Part shown: one piece after another, positions 28,348 to 36,454 of the stretch
Position numbering within the stretch: the stretch's first letter is position 1
Layout of the letters: each line of letters starts with the position of its first letter
Assembly: GCF_902506295.1 (NCBI RefSeq)
Contig: NZ_LR733312.1
Location: 2,060,089-2,124,088 of the forward strand
Direction of reading: 5' to 3'
Length of the DNA: 64,000 nucleotides
Source of the DNA: Luteimonas sp. 9C
GTDB taxonomy: Bacteria; Pseudomonadota; Gammaproteobacteria; Xanthomonadales; Xanthomonadaceae
Program-made: the position numbers and the translations under genes
The notes under the pieces: generated by a model
Databases searched by the model: none
Told to the model about the DNA's origin: nothing
Seen by the model: only the letters and a program-made list of their open reading frames with translations

Positions 28348-29028
28348 GTGCGCGCGTCCGACGACGCCACCGGAGCGGACATCGCGCCGCAGGCCCTGCA
28401 GGTGCTGCATGCCGACGATCACCTGCTGGCCTTCGACAAGCCCAGCGGGCTGCTGTCCGTGCCCGGCCGCGGCGCGGACAAGCAGGACTGCCTCGCGAGC
28501 CGTGTCCAGGCGCGATGGCCCGATGCGCGCGTGGTGCACCGGCTCGACCAGGCGACCTCCGGCGTCATCCTGCTGGCCCGGGGCCTCGAGATGCAGCGCA
28601 GGCTCAACGCCTGCTTCGCCGACCGCAGGATCGACAAGCGCTACATCGCGCTTGTCGACGGCTGGCCCAGTGCCGATGCCGGCACGGTGGACCTGCCGCT
28701 GCAGGCCGACTGGCCGAACCGGCCGAAACAGCACGTCGATCATGCCGGCGGCAAGCCCGCCTTGACCGGTTGGCAGGTGCTGTCCCGCGGGCAATCCGGG
28801 GACGGCAGGCCATATGCCCGACTGGCGCTGGTCCCCGAGACCGGGCGCACGCACCAGTTGCGCGTGCATCTGCAGGCGATCGGCCATCCGATCCTCGGCG
28901 ATGCCCTGTACGCGCCGCCTCGCGTCGCGGCCTGCGCGCCGCGCCTGCTGCTGCATGCCGAAACCCTTGCATTCGATCACCCCGCGACCGGTACACGGCT
29001 CGAGATCGCAGCCGCCGCCCCGTTCTGA
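28348..29028 (+). CDS. rluA: RluA-family pseudouridine synthase
   Basis: Isomerises specific uridines in RNA to pseudouridine. 226 residues, the length of RluA, which modifies 23S rRNA U746 and some tRNAs at position 32. The catalytic motif is VHRLDQATSGVILLARG (Asp in HRLD) at about residues 63-79; FDKPSGLLSVPGRG precedes it and ETGRTHQLRVHLQAIGHPI follows. There is no S4 domain. Start GTG at 28348, 4 nt after the hemF stop, so the genes are probably co-transcribed. Assignment to RluA rather than another short paralogue rests on length and motif context. Confidence 0.88.
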   Translation: MRASDDATGADIAPQALQVLHADDHLLAFDKPSGLLSVPGRGADKQDCLASRVQARWPDARVVHRLDQATSGVILLARGLEMQRRLNACFADRRIDKRYIALVDGWPSADAGTVDLPLQADWPNRPKQHVDHAGGKPALTGWQVLSRGQSGDGRPYARLALVPETGRTHQLRVHLQAIGHPILGDALYAPPRVAACAPRLLLHAETLAFDHPATGTRLEIAAAAPF

Positions 29029-29120
29029 GGCAGCTGCTTCCGACAGGCTGGATCCCGACGCAGCACGCGCCACCGGCGCGCCTGCAACCCATACATACGG
29101 CGGCTGCAAATCGCGGACAT

Positions 29121-29156
29121 AAAAAAGCCCCGCAGGCAGGGGGGGCCTACGGGGCT
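29121..29156 (-). terminator. Terminator of the sX13-like RNA (and polA read-through)
   Basis: Twelve-bp stem (29145-29156 with 29126-29137, one G-U pair) around a C-rich 7-nt loop, followed on the minus strand by six U residues. Intrinsic terminator for leftward transcription only. Confidence 0.9.
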
Positions 29157-29280
29157 CGGGGAACCGGGCGCGGGGAGACGCCTGATGGTTCCGGTCGATC
29201 ACTCCAGGGGAAGGAAGCGATCTGGCGACAGACCTTGCATCTGTCGAGGGACATAAGACCATTCCGCGGATGGATGAATC
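29121..29280 (-). ncRNA. sX13: C-rich small RNA downstream of polA, sX13-like
   Basis: The 358-nt gap between rluA and polA holds no gene but a highly structured minus-strand sequence. In RNA order: a hairpin with 7-bp stem (CGACAGA/TCTGTCG, 29246-29226), a stem-loop whose loop contains TTCCCC (GATCGCTTCC... region, about 29222-29196), a stem-loop with loop TCTCCCCG (GGAACC/GGTTCC arms, about 29192-29162) and a terminator hairpin whose loop is all C apart from one U. Repeated CCCC loops plus position beside polA match the Hfq-independent virulence regulator sX13 of Xanthomonas (from memory: family-restricted, C-rich loops, near polA). The 3' end is set by the U-tract at 29121; the 5' end, inferred from a CATAAT box, is uncertain and may be internal (sX13 is nearer 115 nt). 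Confidence 0.72.
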
Positions 29281-29286
29281 GTGAAG

Positions 29287-29314
29287 ATTATGGTTAATTT
29301 TCTGTTGGATTCAG
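29287..29314 (-). promoter_or_regulatory. Candidate promoter of the sX13-like RNA
   Basis: On the minus strand, CATAAT (29292-29287, 5/6 to the -10 consensus) in an unusually AT-rich stretch for this genome, with a weak CTGAAT 16 nt further upstream. The AT-rich interval may compensate as an UP-like or extended element. Predicted +1 near 29280. Confidence 0.45.
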
Positions 29315-29386
29315 GCCGCATTTACTCGTGTCCGCCGCAGATGCCGGCACCGCCAAATGCGGCACATTTCCCGCTGCGAACCGGTA

Positions 29387-32119
29387 TCAATGCGCCTCGT
29401 CCCAGTTGTCGCCGATGCCGCTGTCGACCACCAGCGGAACGCGCAATGCACCTGCCCCGGTCATCCGGGTCACGACTTCCGCCAGCAGCGTGTCGACGAA
29501 ATCCAGGTCCGCTTCGAACACCAGTTCGTCGTGCACCTGCAGGATCATCTTCGCCCGGTCCGCATGCGCGGCGATCCAGTCGTCGATCGTGATCATCGCC
29601 CGCTTGATGATGTCGGCCGCGGTGCCCTGCATCGGGGCGTTGATCGCGGCGCGCTCGGCGCCGGCGCGCTGCGCGGGATTGCCCTTCTGGATGAAGTCCA
29701 GCGTGAGCCTGCGCCCGAACACGGTTTCGACGTAGCCGGTCTCGCGCGCCTGCAGCCGGGTGCGGTCCATGAAGTCGCGCACGCCCGGATACCGCGAGAA
29801 GTACAGCGCGATGTAGTCCTGCGCCTCGCCACGGCCGATGCCGAGATTCCGGGCCAGGCCGAACGCGCTCATGCCGTACATCAGGCCGAAGTTGATCGCC
29901 TTCGCCGCGCGGCGCTCGTTGCCGGTCACCTCTTCCAGCGGACGGCCGAACACCTCGGCCGCGGTCGCGCGGTGGATGTCGACACCGGATTCGAAGGCGC
30001 GCACCAGGCCCGGGTCCTCGGACAGGTGGGCCATGATCCGCAGCTCGATCTGCGAGTAGTCGCAGGCGATCAGCTTGCGGCCCGGCGGCGCGACGAACGC
30101 GCGGCGGATGCGACGGCCATCGTCGGTGCGGATCGGAATGTTCTGCAGGTTCGGATCGCTCGATGACAGCCGGCCCGTCGCCGCGCCTGCCTGGTGGTAG
30201 CTGGTGTGCACCCGGCCGGTGTCGGGGTTGATCATCTCCGGCAGCTTGTCGGTATAGGTGCTGCGCAGCTTCGCGAGACCGCGGTACTCGAGAATCACCC
30301 GCGGCAGCTCGTGCTGGTCGGCGATCGCCTCCAGCGCCTCCTCGTTGGTGCTTGGCTGGCCCTTGGGCGTCTTCACCACGGCCGGCAGCTTCAGCTCGTC
30401 GAACAGCAATGCCCCCAGCTGTTTCGGCGAATCGAGATTGAAGGTGCGGCCGGCGAGTTCGGTCGCCTTCTGCTGCGCGGCGAGCATGCGCTTGGACAGG
30501 TCCGCGCTCTGCCGGCGCAGTTCGTCGGCATCGACGCGTACGCCATTGGCTTCGATGCGCGCGAGCACCGGCACCAGCGGCATCTCGATATCAGCGTAGA
30601 CGCGCGCGAGGCCCGCATCGGCCTCGATCCGCGGCTTCATGACCCTGTGGAGCCGCAGGGTGATATCGGCATCTTCGGCGGCGTACTTCGACGCATCGTC
30701 GATGGCGACCTGCGAGAACGAGATCTGCTTGACACCCTTGCCGGCCACGTCCTCGAACTTGATCGTGTCCATCCCCAGATGCCGCTTGGCCAGCGAGTCG
30801 AGATCGTGCCGGGCGATGCCCGCGTCGAGCACGAAGCTTTCCAGCAGCGTGTCGTCCGCATACCCGCGCACGTCGACGCCGTGCCGGCGCAATACATGGA
30901 TGTCGTACTTGCCGTGCTGGCCGAGCTTGCGCTTCGCCGGGTCTTCCAGCACGCCGCGCAGCGCATCGAGCACCCGCGCGCGATCGAGCTGCGCCGGTGC
31001 GCCGGGATAGTCGTGGCCGACGGGGATGTACGCGGCGCGGCCGGGCTCGATCGCGAAGCTCAGGCCGACCAGGCCCGAACGCATCGCATCCAGCGCATCG
31101 GTTTCGGTATCGAACGCGAACTCATCGGCAGCCTGCAGACGCGCGACCCAGTCATCGAGCTGTTCGCGCGTCATCACCGTCTCGTACTCGCCCGGCACCG
31201 ACAGCGCGGGATCGAGCGTCGACGGTGGCGCGGGCATCGCAGCCGCGGCTGCAGACGCCGCGCCCGTGTCGCCGGCCGCGTCGAGATCCTTCAGCGCCTG
31301 GCCGAAGCCATAGCGCGCGTAAAGGACTCGCAGGGCGTCGACAGCGCGCGGCCGCAGGATCAGCGTCTCCGGCCCGCCGTCGAGCGCGACATCGGTCTTG
31401 ATCGTCGCGAGATCGCGGCTCAGCGGCAGCTGGTGCAGCGCCTCACGCAGGTTCTCGCCGATCTTGCCCTTAATGTTGCCCGCATTCGCGATCACGCCGT
31501 CGAGCGATTCGTACTCGGTGAGCCACTTCGCCGCGGTCTTGGGCCCGCACTTCGGCACACCCGGAATGTTGTCGATGCTGTCGCCCATCAGCGCGAGCAG
31601 GTCGACGATCTGGTCGGCGCGGACGCCGAACTTCTCGCGCACGGTGTCGTCGCTGTCCATGCGGCTGCCGCTCATCGTGTTGACCAGGGTCACGCGCGGA
31701 CGCACCAGCTGGGCGAAATCCTTGTCACCGGTGGAGATCGTCACCTCGATACCGGCGTCGGCCGCCTGCAGCGCCAGCGTGCCGATGACATCGTCTGCCT
31801 CGACGCCGGAAACGCGCAGGATCGGAAAGCCCAGGGCCTCGACGATCGTGCACATCGGCTCGACCTGCGCCCGCAGCTCGTCGGGCATCGGCGGGCGATT
31901 GGCCTTGTACTGGTCGTAGAGATCGTCGCGGAAGGTCCTGCCGGGCGCATCGACGACGAACGCCGCGAAGTCCGGCGCTTCCTTCAGCGTCGCGCGCAGC
32001 ATGTTGACGATGCCGAACAGCGCGCCGGTGGGTTCACCGTCGGCATTGGCCAGCGGCGGCAGCGCGTGGAACGCGCGATACAGGTACGAAGACCCGTCGA
32101 TCAGGATGAGGCGTTTCAT
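29387..32119 (-). CDS. polA: DNA polymerase I
   Basis: Repair and Okazaki-fragment processing polymerase of 910 residues with all three domains. 5'-3' exonuclease about 1-290 (LILIDGSSYLYRAFHALPPL, STGDKDFAQLV, MGDSIDNIPGVP). The 3'-5' proofreading domain is about 310-500 with its acidic motif FAFDTETDALD intact. The polymerase domain has motif A ACDYSQIELRIMAHLS, motif B RRAAKAINFGLMYGMSAFGL and motif C QVHDELVFE. An Ala-rich linker (ASAAAAAMPAPPSTL) separates exonuclease and proofreading parts. Start ATG at 32119 (MKRLILIDGSSYLYR). It is divergent from the DUF2782 lipoprotein gene, an arrangement conserved in related bacteria. Confidence 0.98.
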   Translation of the reverse strand: MKRLILIDGSSYLYRAFHALPPLANADGEPTGALFGIVNMLRATLKEAPDFAAFVVDAPGRTFRDDLYDQYKANRPPMPDELRAQVEPMCTIVEALGFPILRVSGVEADDVIGTLALQAADAGIEVTISTGDKDFAQLVRPRVTLVNTMSGSRMDSDDTVREKFGVRADQIVDLLALMGDSIDNIPGVPKCGPKTAAKWLTEYESLDGVIANAGNIKGKIGENLREALHQLPLSRDLATIKTDVALDGGPETLILRPRAVDALRVLYARYGFGQALKDLDAAGDTGAASAAAAAMPAPPSTLDPALSVPGEYETVMTREQLDDWVARLQAADEFAFDTETDALDAMRSGLVGLSFAIEPGRAAYIPVGHDYPGAPAQLDRARVLDALRGVLEDPAKRKLGQHGKYDIHVLRRHGVDVRGYADDTLLESFVLDAGIARHDLDSLAKRHLGMDTIKFEDVAGKGVKQISFSQVAIDDASKYAAEDADITLRLHRVMKPRIEADAGLARVYADIEMPLVPVLARIEANGVRVDADELRRQSADLSKRMLAAQQKATELAGRTFNLDSPKQLGALLFDELKLPAVVKTPKGQPSTNEEALEAIADQHELPRVILEYRGLAKLRSTYTDKLPEMINPDTGRVHTSYHQAGAATGRLSSSDPNLQNIPIRTDDGRRIRRAFVAPPGRKLIACDYSQIELRIMAHLSEDPGLVRAFESGVDIHRATAAEVFGRPLEEVTGNERRAAKAINFGLMYGMSAFGLARNLGIGRGEAQDYIALYFSRYPGVRDFMDRTRLQARETGYVETVFGRRLTLDFIQKGNPAQRAGAERAAINAPMQGTAADIIKRAMITIDDWIAAHADRAKMILQVHDELVFEADLDFVDTLLAEVVTRMTGAGALRVPLVVDSGIGDNWDEAH

Positions 32120-32225
32120 GGCGTCGATTCTACCGCCGCGCCCCACGCAGCCCGTGAGACGCGTCACCCCGGCGCGATCCCCGGCCACGCATACTGGCCG
32201 TCCTTGGTCCGCGCCGGAGTTCCCC

Positions 32226-32522
32226 ATGCACAGGTTCCGCACCGCCCTGCTCGCCACCGCCCTGCTGGGCCTGTCCGCCTGCGCGACTACCGGCGGCACG
32301 GGTATGCCGGACGGCGTTCCCGCCGATGCCGAGCAGGTGACACGCACCGAGTCCAACGGCGACCAGATCACCGAGTACCGCATCGGTGGCCAGCTGCGCG
32401 CCGTGCAGGTGGTGCCGTCGCGCGGCCCGGCGTATTTCCTGTACGACCGCAACGGCGACGGCAGCATCGACGGCGACCGCGACGACGTGCCGCAGACCTA
32501 TTTCAAGCTGTTCGGCTGGTAA
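32226..32522 (+). CDS. DUF2782 lipoprotein
   Basis: Small protein of 98 residues. The N-terminus is a lipoprotein signal with lipobox LSAC (LLATALLGLSACATTGG, Cys about 20). The mature part carries the DUF2782 pattern: QITEYRIGGQLRAVQVVPSR, then GPAYFLYDRNGDG and DDVPQTYFKLFGW at the C-terminus. Function unknown; in Pseudomonas and xanthomonads this gene sits beside polA, as here. The next gene begins 4 nt after the stop. Confidence 0.93.
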   Translation: MHRFRTALLATALLGLSACATTGGTGMPDGVPADAEQVTRTESNGDQITEYRIGGQLRAVQVVPSRGPAYFLYDRNGDGSIDGDRDDVPQTYFKLFGW

Positions 32523-32526
32523 GTCC

Positions 32527-33570
32527 ATGGGCGAGGCGCTGCAGGTCGCGCTGGTCGGCTACGGCCTCGCAGGCCGCGTCTTCCATGCGCCGCTGATCGA
32601 AGCGACGCCGGGGCTGGCGCTGCACACGGTGGTGTCCAGCGATGCCGGCAAGGTCCATGCAGACCTGCCCGGTGCGCGCGTGCTGGCCGACCCACAGGCA
32701 GCATTCGAAGATCCGGCGATCGATCTCGTCGTCATCGCATCGCCCAACGTCACCCACGCGCCGCTGGCGATCGCGGCGTTGCAGGCAGGCCGCCATGTGG
32801 TCGTCGACAAGCCGTTCGCGATCGATCTGGCTGAGGCCCGGCGCGTCGCCGCGGCAGCGCAGGCGAGCGATCGGCTGCTGGCGGTTTTCCACAACCGCCG
32901 ATGGGACGCCGACTTCCTCGCGCTGCGCGCGCTGATCGACGCCGGGACGCTCGGCGACATCGCCGAGGTGCATTCGCACTTCGACCGGTTCCGCCCCGCC
33001 GTGCCCGACCGCTGGCGCGAACGCGCGGGTCCCGGCGCTGGGCTGTGGCTGGATCTCGGCCCGCATCTGGTCGATCAGGCGCTGCAGCTGTTCGGCATGC
33101 CGGACGCGGTGCAGGCCGATATCGCGATCCAGCGCACCGGCGCCGAGGTCGACGATTTCTTCCATGTCGTGCTGCGCTACCCGCGACTGCGGTTCGTGCT
33201 GCATGCCGGCGCACTGGTCCCCGATGCCGGCTTGCGGTTCGCCGTGCACGGCACCGGCGGCAGCTGGCGCAAGCGCGGGATGGATCCGCAGGAAGCGGCA
33301 TTGCGCGCAGGCGCGGCGCCGGGTGGGCCGGACTGGGGCGTCGATCCCGCGCCCGGACAGCTGCTGCGCGTGGACGCCGACGGCACGCTGCACGACGCGC
33401 CGTCACCGACGCCTGCCGGCGATTACCGCGCCTTCTATGCGGGCATCCGCGCTGCGATCGGCGACGGTGCGCCGCCGCCGGTCACGATCGACGAAGCGCT
33501 CGACGTGATGCGCGTGCTGCAGGCCGGCATAGACAGCGCCGCGGACGGACGCGTCGTCGCACTGAGTTGA
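32527..33570 (+). CDS. Gfo/Idh/MocA-family oxidoreductase
   Basis: NAD(P)-dependent oxidoreductase of 347 residues. The N-terminal Rossmann domain has VALVGYGLAGRVFHAPLI at about residues 7-24, then VVIASPNVTHAPLA and the catalytic EKP-equivalent in VVVDKPFAID (Asp in place of Glu, which is common). The second domain has NRRWDADFLALR and LGPHLVDQALQLFG (catalytic His region). It resembles YdgJ/YhhX-type sugar or inositol dehydrogenases; the substrate cannot be read. Start ATG at 32527, 4 nt after the lipoprotein stop. Confidence 0.92.
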   Translation: MGEALQVALVGYGLAGRVFHAPLIEATPGLALHTVVSSDAGKVHADLPGARVLADPQAAFEDPAIDLVVIASPNVTHAPLAIAALQAGRHVVVDKPFAIDLAEARRVAAAAQASDRLLAVFHNRRWDADFLALRALIDAGTLGDIAEVHSHFDRFRPAVPDRWRERAGPGAGLWLDLGPHLVDQALQLFGMPDAVQADIAIQRTGAEVDDFFHVVLRYPRLRFVLHAGALVPDAGLRFAVHGTGGSWRKRGMDPQEAALRAGAAPGGPDWGVDPAPGQLLRVDADGTLHDAPSPTPAGDYRAFYAGIRAAIGDGAPPPVTIDEALDVMRVLQAGIDSAADGRVVALS

Positions 33571-33591
33571 CTGCGGACGGCGCAGATGCAA

Positions 33592-33617
33592 ACGGCGCCC
33601 CGAAACCGGGACGCCGT
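33592..33617. terminator. Hairpin between convergent genes
   Basis: Eleven-bp inverted repeat with one mismatch (33592-33602 with 33607-33617, loop AAAC) between the oxidoreductase stop and the S46 peptidase stop. No T-tract on either strand; likely a transcription pause or 3'-end stabiliser. Confidence 0.45.
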
Positions 33618-33643
33618 CCGTGTGCCGCTTCCGCACGTCGTGC

Positions 33644-35719
33644 CTACTTCTGCAGCAGCTCGCCTACCAGCGCATCTGCGCCGTAGACCGACTTCAGCGA
33701 TTCGATGATCGCCGCGCTGTGCACCGACACCGTGCGGTTGAGCTTCGGGTCGTACCAGAAGTTGCCGCCCAGCGAGTGGATGTTGCCGTCGAACGCGAGG
33801 CCGATGACCTGCGCATCGCGGTTGATCACCGGGCTGCCGGAATTGCCGCCGATGATGTCGTTGGTGCTGACGAAATTGAAGCGCGTGTCCTGTGCGATAC
33901 GGCCCTGCGCATCCAGCCAGCGCTTCGGCAATGCGTACGGCTCGGCGCCGGTATTGCGCGCGAACACGCCACCCATCGTCGTGAACGGCTCGATCGCCTT
34001 GCCGTTCTCCTCCCAGCCGGCGACATCGCCGTAGGACAGGCGCAGGGTGAACGTCGCATCCGGATACACCGTGGTGCCCAGCTTGTCGAAGCGCACCTTG
34101 GCGATCTGCGTGGCGGCGCGCGATTCGATCGACGCGACTTCCGATTCCTGCCGCTGACGCACCGCACGTGCCGACGCATCGACGGCGCGGGCCAGACGGA
34201 TGAAGGGATCGTCGGACGCATCCACCGCCGCGGCACCGCCGTTCCACAGACGCTCGCGTTCGGCGACGTCGGCGAGCGTCGAGCCTTCGACGAGTGCCTT
34301 GGCGAGCTGCGCCGGCGACTGCGTGCCGAGGATGGACTTCACCAGCGGATCGTCGGTGCCCAGCAGTTCGCGGAACTTGGTAAGCGACCAGGTCAGCTTG
34401 GCGATCTCGAACTCCGGATACACCGGCGCCGAGCTCAGCAGCGTCTGGCGCAGACGGCCCTGGCCGGCCTCCTGGTATTCGGGCAGGCGCGCATCGTTGG
34501 GCTTCGCGCGCTCCGCGCCGCCACGCACCAGGGTGCGGGCGATGCCGAACAGGCGCGAGTCGAAGCCGCGGCCCTGCTCGAGCAGCATGTAGGGCACGGC
34601 GAGCTGACGCGCCGTGACCTGGGCCGCTTCCACCGCGTTCCAGGGCGCCGCGTCCACGCCGTCGCGCAGACGCGCTTCCTCGGCACGCTTGCCGGCGAAC
34701 ACCTGCGGGTCCAGCAGCGCCTGCAGCTGGCCGCGCACCACCTTGTAGCTGTTGTCGGTGAACGTGAGATCCGACTGCGCCTGGCGCGTGGCCTCGTCGC
34801 CGGTGCGGCCGTACTGGCCTAGCATCGCACGCCGTTCGGCCAGCCACAGCAGGGTGTTGATCAGGCTGACGTCCCGCACGGTTTCCAGCTGGGCGACGGT
34901 GAGCTGGCGCTGGGTGCGACCCGGATGGCCGGTGACCATGACCAGCTCGCCGGCGTCCGCGCCCTTGGGCTCGAGCGTGAAGTGGTGTTCGACGTTCGCC
35001 GGTTTGCCGTCCTCGTAGGCGCGCAGCAAGGCGGCGTCGAGGTTGTAGCGCGGGAAGTTGAAATTGTCGGGGTCGCCGCCGAAGAAGCCGACCGAATATT
35101 CGGGCGTGAACACCAGGCGCACGTCGGAATAGCGGTGATAGCGGTAGAGGTGCTGCTGGCCGCCGTTGTAGAGCTCGACGACGTCGCAGCGTGTCTTCGC
35201 CTCGTCGTCGCCGACGCATTCCGATTCGATGCGGCTCTTCTCGGCATTGCGCGCCTCCACGTAGGCCTGGCCCTGCTTGCCTTCGGCGGCGCTGGCGAGA
35301 CGAGTGCTGACGTCGGTGATCTCGCGCAACACGTTGAGTTCCTCGGCCGGGCACTGCAGCTCCTCGCCGCGCGCATCGGCGACGAAGCCGTCGTTCTGCA
35401 GGTCGCGCTGCGGCGAGGACAGCCCCTGCACGCAGCCGACCACGCAGTGCGCGTTGGTCAGCACCAGCCCGTCGGGCGAGACGAACGACCCCGAACAGCC
35501 GCCGGCGAGGCGCACCGACGACTGCATCGCGTGATCGACCCAGGCCTGATCGGGCGCGAACCGGTACTGCGACTGCAGGGCGGCCTTGGGCAGGTTGTCG
35601 AGCGTCCACATGCCTTCGGCGGCGCATGCGGCAGACCCCAGTGACAGGGCGAACAGGCCGCCGATGGACGCGGCGAGCCGCGCGCGGGACGGAACGGGCA
35701 AGGACGTGGCGGACGCCAT
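33644..35719 (-). CDS. S46-family dipeptidyl peptidase (DPP7/DPP11 type)
   Basis: Periplasmic serine exopeptidase of 691 residues releasing N-terminal dipeptides. Signal peptide about 1-34. Chymotrypsin-like triad: His in VLTNAHCVVGC (about residue 91), Asp in the FFGGDPDNFNFPRYNLD segment, Ser in GGNSGSPVINRD. The family-specific GMWTLDNLP motif follows the signal peptide. Distinction between DPP7 (hydrophobic P1) and DPP11 (acidic P1) depends on one residue near the catalytic Ser that I cannot assign safely without alignment. Start ATG at 35719. Together with the S9 enzyme it suggests a peptide-scavenging lifestyle. Confidence 0.94.
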   Translation of the reverse strand: MASATSLPVPSRARLAASIGGLFALSLGSAACAAEGMWTLDNLPKAALQSQYRFAPDQAWVDHAMQSSVRLAGGCSGSFVSPDGLVLTNAHCVVGCVQGLSSPQRDLQNDGFVADARGEELQCPAEELNVLREITDVSTRLASAAEGKQGQAYVEARNAEKSRIESECVGDDEAKTRCDVVELYNGGQQHLYRYHRYSDVRLVFTPEYSVGFFGGDPDNFNFPRYNLDAALLRAYEDGKPANVEHHFTLEPKGADAGELVMVTGHPGRTQRQLTVAQLETVRDVSLINTLLWLAERRAMLGQYGRTGDEATRQAQSDLTFTDNSYKVVRGQLQALLDPQVFAGKRAEEARLRDGVDAAPWNAVEAAQVTARQLAVPYMLLEQGRGFDSRLFGIARTLVRGGAERAKPNDARLPEYQEAGQGRLRQTLLSSAPVYPEFEIAKLTWSLTKFRELLGTDDPLVKSILGTQSPAQLAKALVEGSTLADVAERERLWNGGAAAVDASDDPFIRLARAVDASARAVRQRQESEVASIESRAATQIAKVRFDKLGTTVYPDATFTLRLSYGDVAGWEENGKAIEPFTTMGGVFARNTGAEPYALPKRWLDAQGRIAQDTRFNFVSTNDIIGGNSGSPVINRDAQVIGLAFDGNIHSLGGNFWYDPKLNRTVSVHSAAIIESLKSVYGADALVGELLQK

Positions 35720-35903
35720 GGAATCTCCAGTCGAGGCGGCCGCAGCGCGGCCGGAGGCCGCCCAGCGTACGCGCCCGCGAGGCGGCCGGCGTGGCCGGAA
35801 GGTCATGGTCCGCGGTCCCGGTTTGGTCTGCCCGACGCATTCACGTACGATCTGCGCGCACGCGACACGAGGAAGGACGGTCGCCAGTCCGCCGAGGAGC
35901 CCG

Positions 35904-36149
35904 ATGCATCCCACCGACCGCCGCAAGCCCGACCATCCGGACGCCGCTGCCCTGCGTGCCGGACTCACGCCCGCCCAGGCCCGCGCGATCGCCACCCTCG
36001 AGCAGTTCGGCTGGACCCTGCGATTCGTCCGCCGGCCCCTGTTCCGCGATCCGGTGCCGGTATTGTTCGAAAAGGCCGGCAGCCGCTGGATCGTGGTCGA
36101 CGGCGATGGCGGCCTCGACGAGAACCCGGGATTCGAGATCCGCGACTGA
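35904..36149 (+). CDS. Conserved small hypothetical protein
   Basis: Protein of 81 residues with no domain that I recognise. It has a charged N-terminus (MHPTDRRKPDHPDAAALRAG) and a compact beta-rich middle and end (FGWTLRFVRRPLFRDPVPVL, then RWIVVDGDGGLDENPGF). The ATG at 35904 is preceded by AGGAG at 5 nt spacing, good support for translation. Codon pattern and third-position GC agree with its neighbours. No signal peptide or membrane helix. It is divergent from the S46 peptidase. Confidence 0.75.
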   Translation: MHPTDRRKPDHPDAAALRAGLTPAQARAIATLEQFGWTLRFVRRPLFRDPVPVLFEKAGSRWIVVDGDGGLDENPGFEIRD

Positions 36150-36244
36150 CGCGTCCGACCTGCGGTGGGCGGTTCAGCTGAATGCGGATGATCCTCACAG
36201 CCCGCCGGCTAGCATCCGGCCGTCTTTTCCGACCGGAGCTGCCG

Positions 36245-36424
36245 ATGTCTTCGTTCTCCATCTACCTCGTGGGCATGTTCGTCCTCATCGGTGGGCTCGC
36301 CTACGGCGCCCACCTCGCCGGCCTCGCGCCGCAGTGGATCGCGGTCGGCGTGATCGTGCTGCTGGGCCTGGGCATCGTGAAGGCGGTCTCGCGTACCCGG
36401 CGCCCGGATCCGCCGTCGGCCTGA
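36245..36424 (+). CDS. Small two-helix membrane protein
   Basis: Protein of 59 residues with two hydrophobic helices (IYLVGMFVLIGGLAYGAHLA and APQWIAVGVIVLLGLGIVKAV) and a short basic tail (SRTRRPDPPSA), which predicts a hairpin in the inner membrane with cytoplasmic ends. ATG at 36245 is preceded by a GGAG 6-7 nt upstream. Function unknown. Confidence 0.7.
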   Translation: MSSFSIYLVGMFVLIGGLAYGAHLAGLAPQWIAVGVIVLLGLGIVKAVSRTRRPDPPSA

Positions 36425-36454
36425 CCCCGCGCCGCCGATGCGCGGCCGGCCTCC

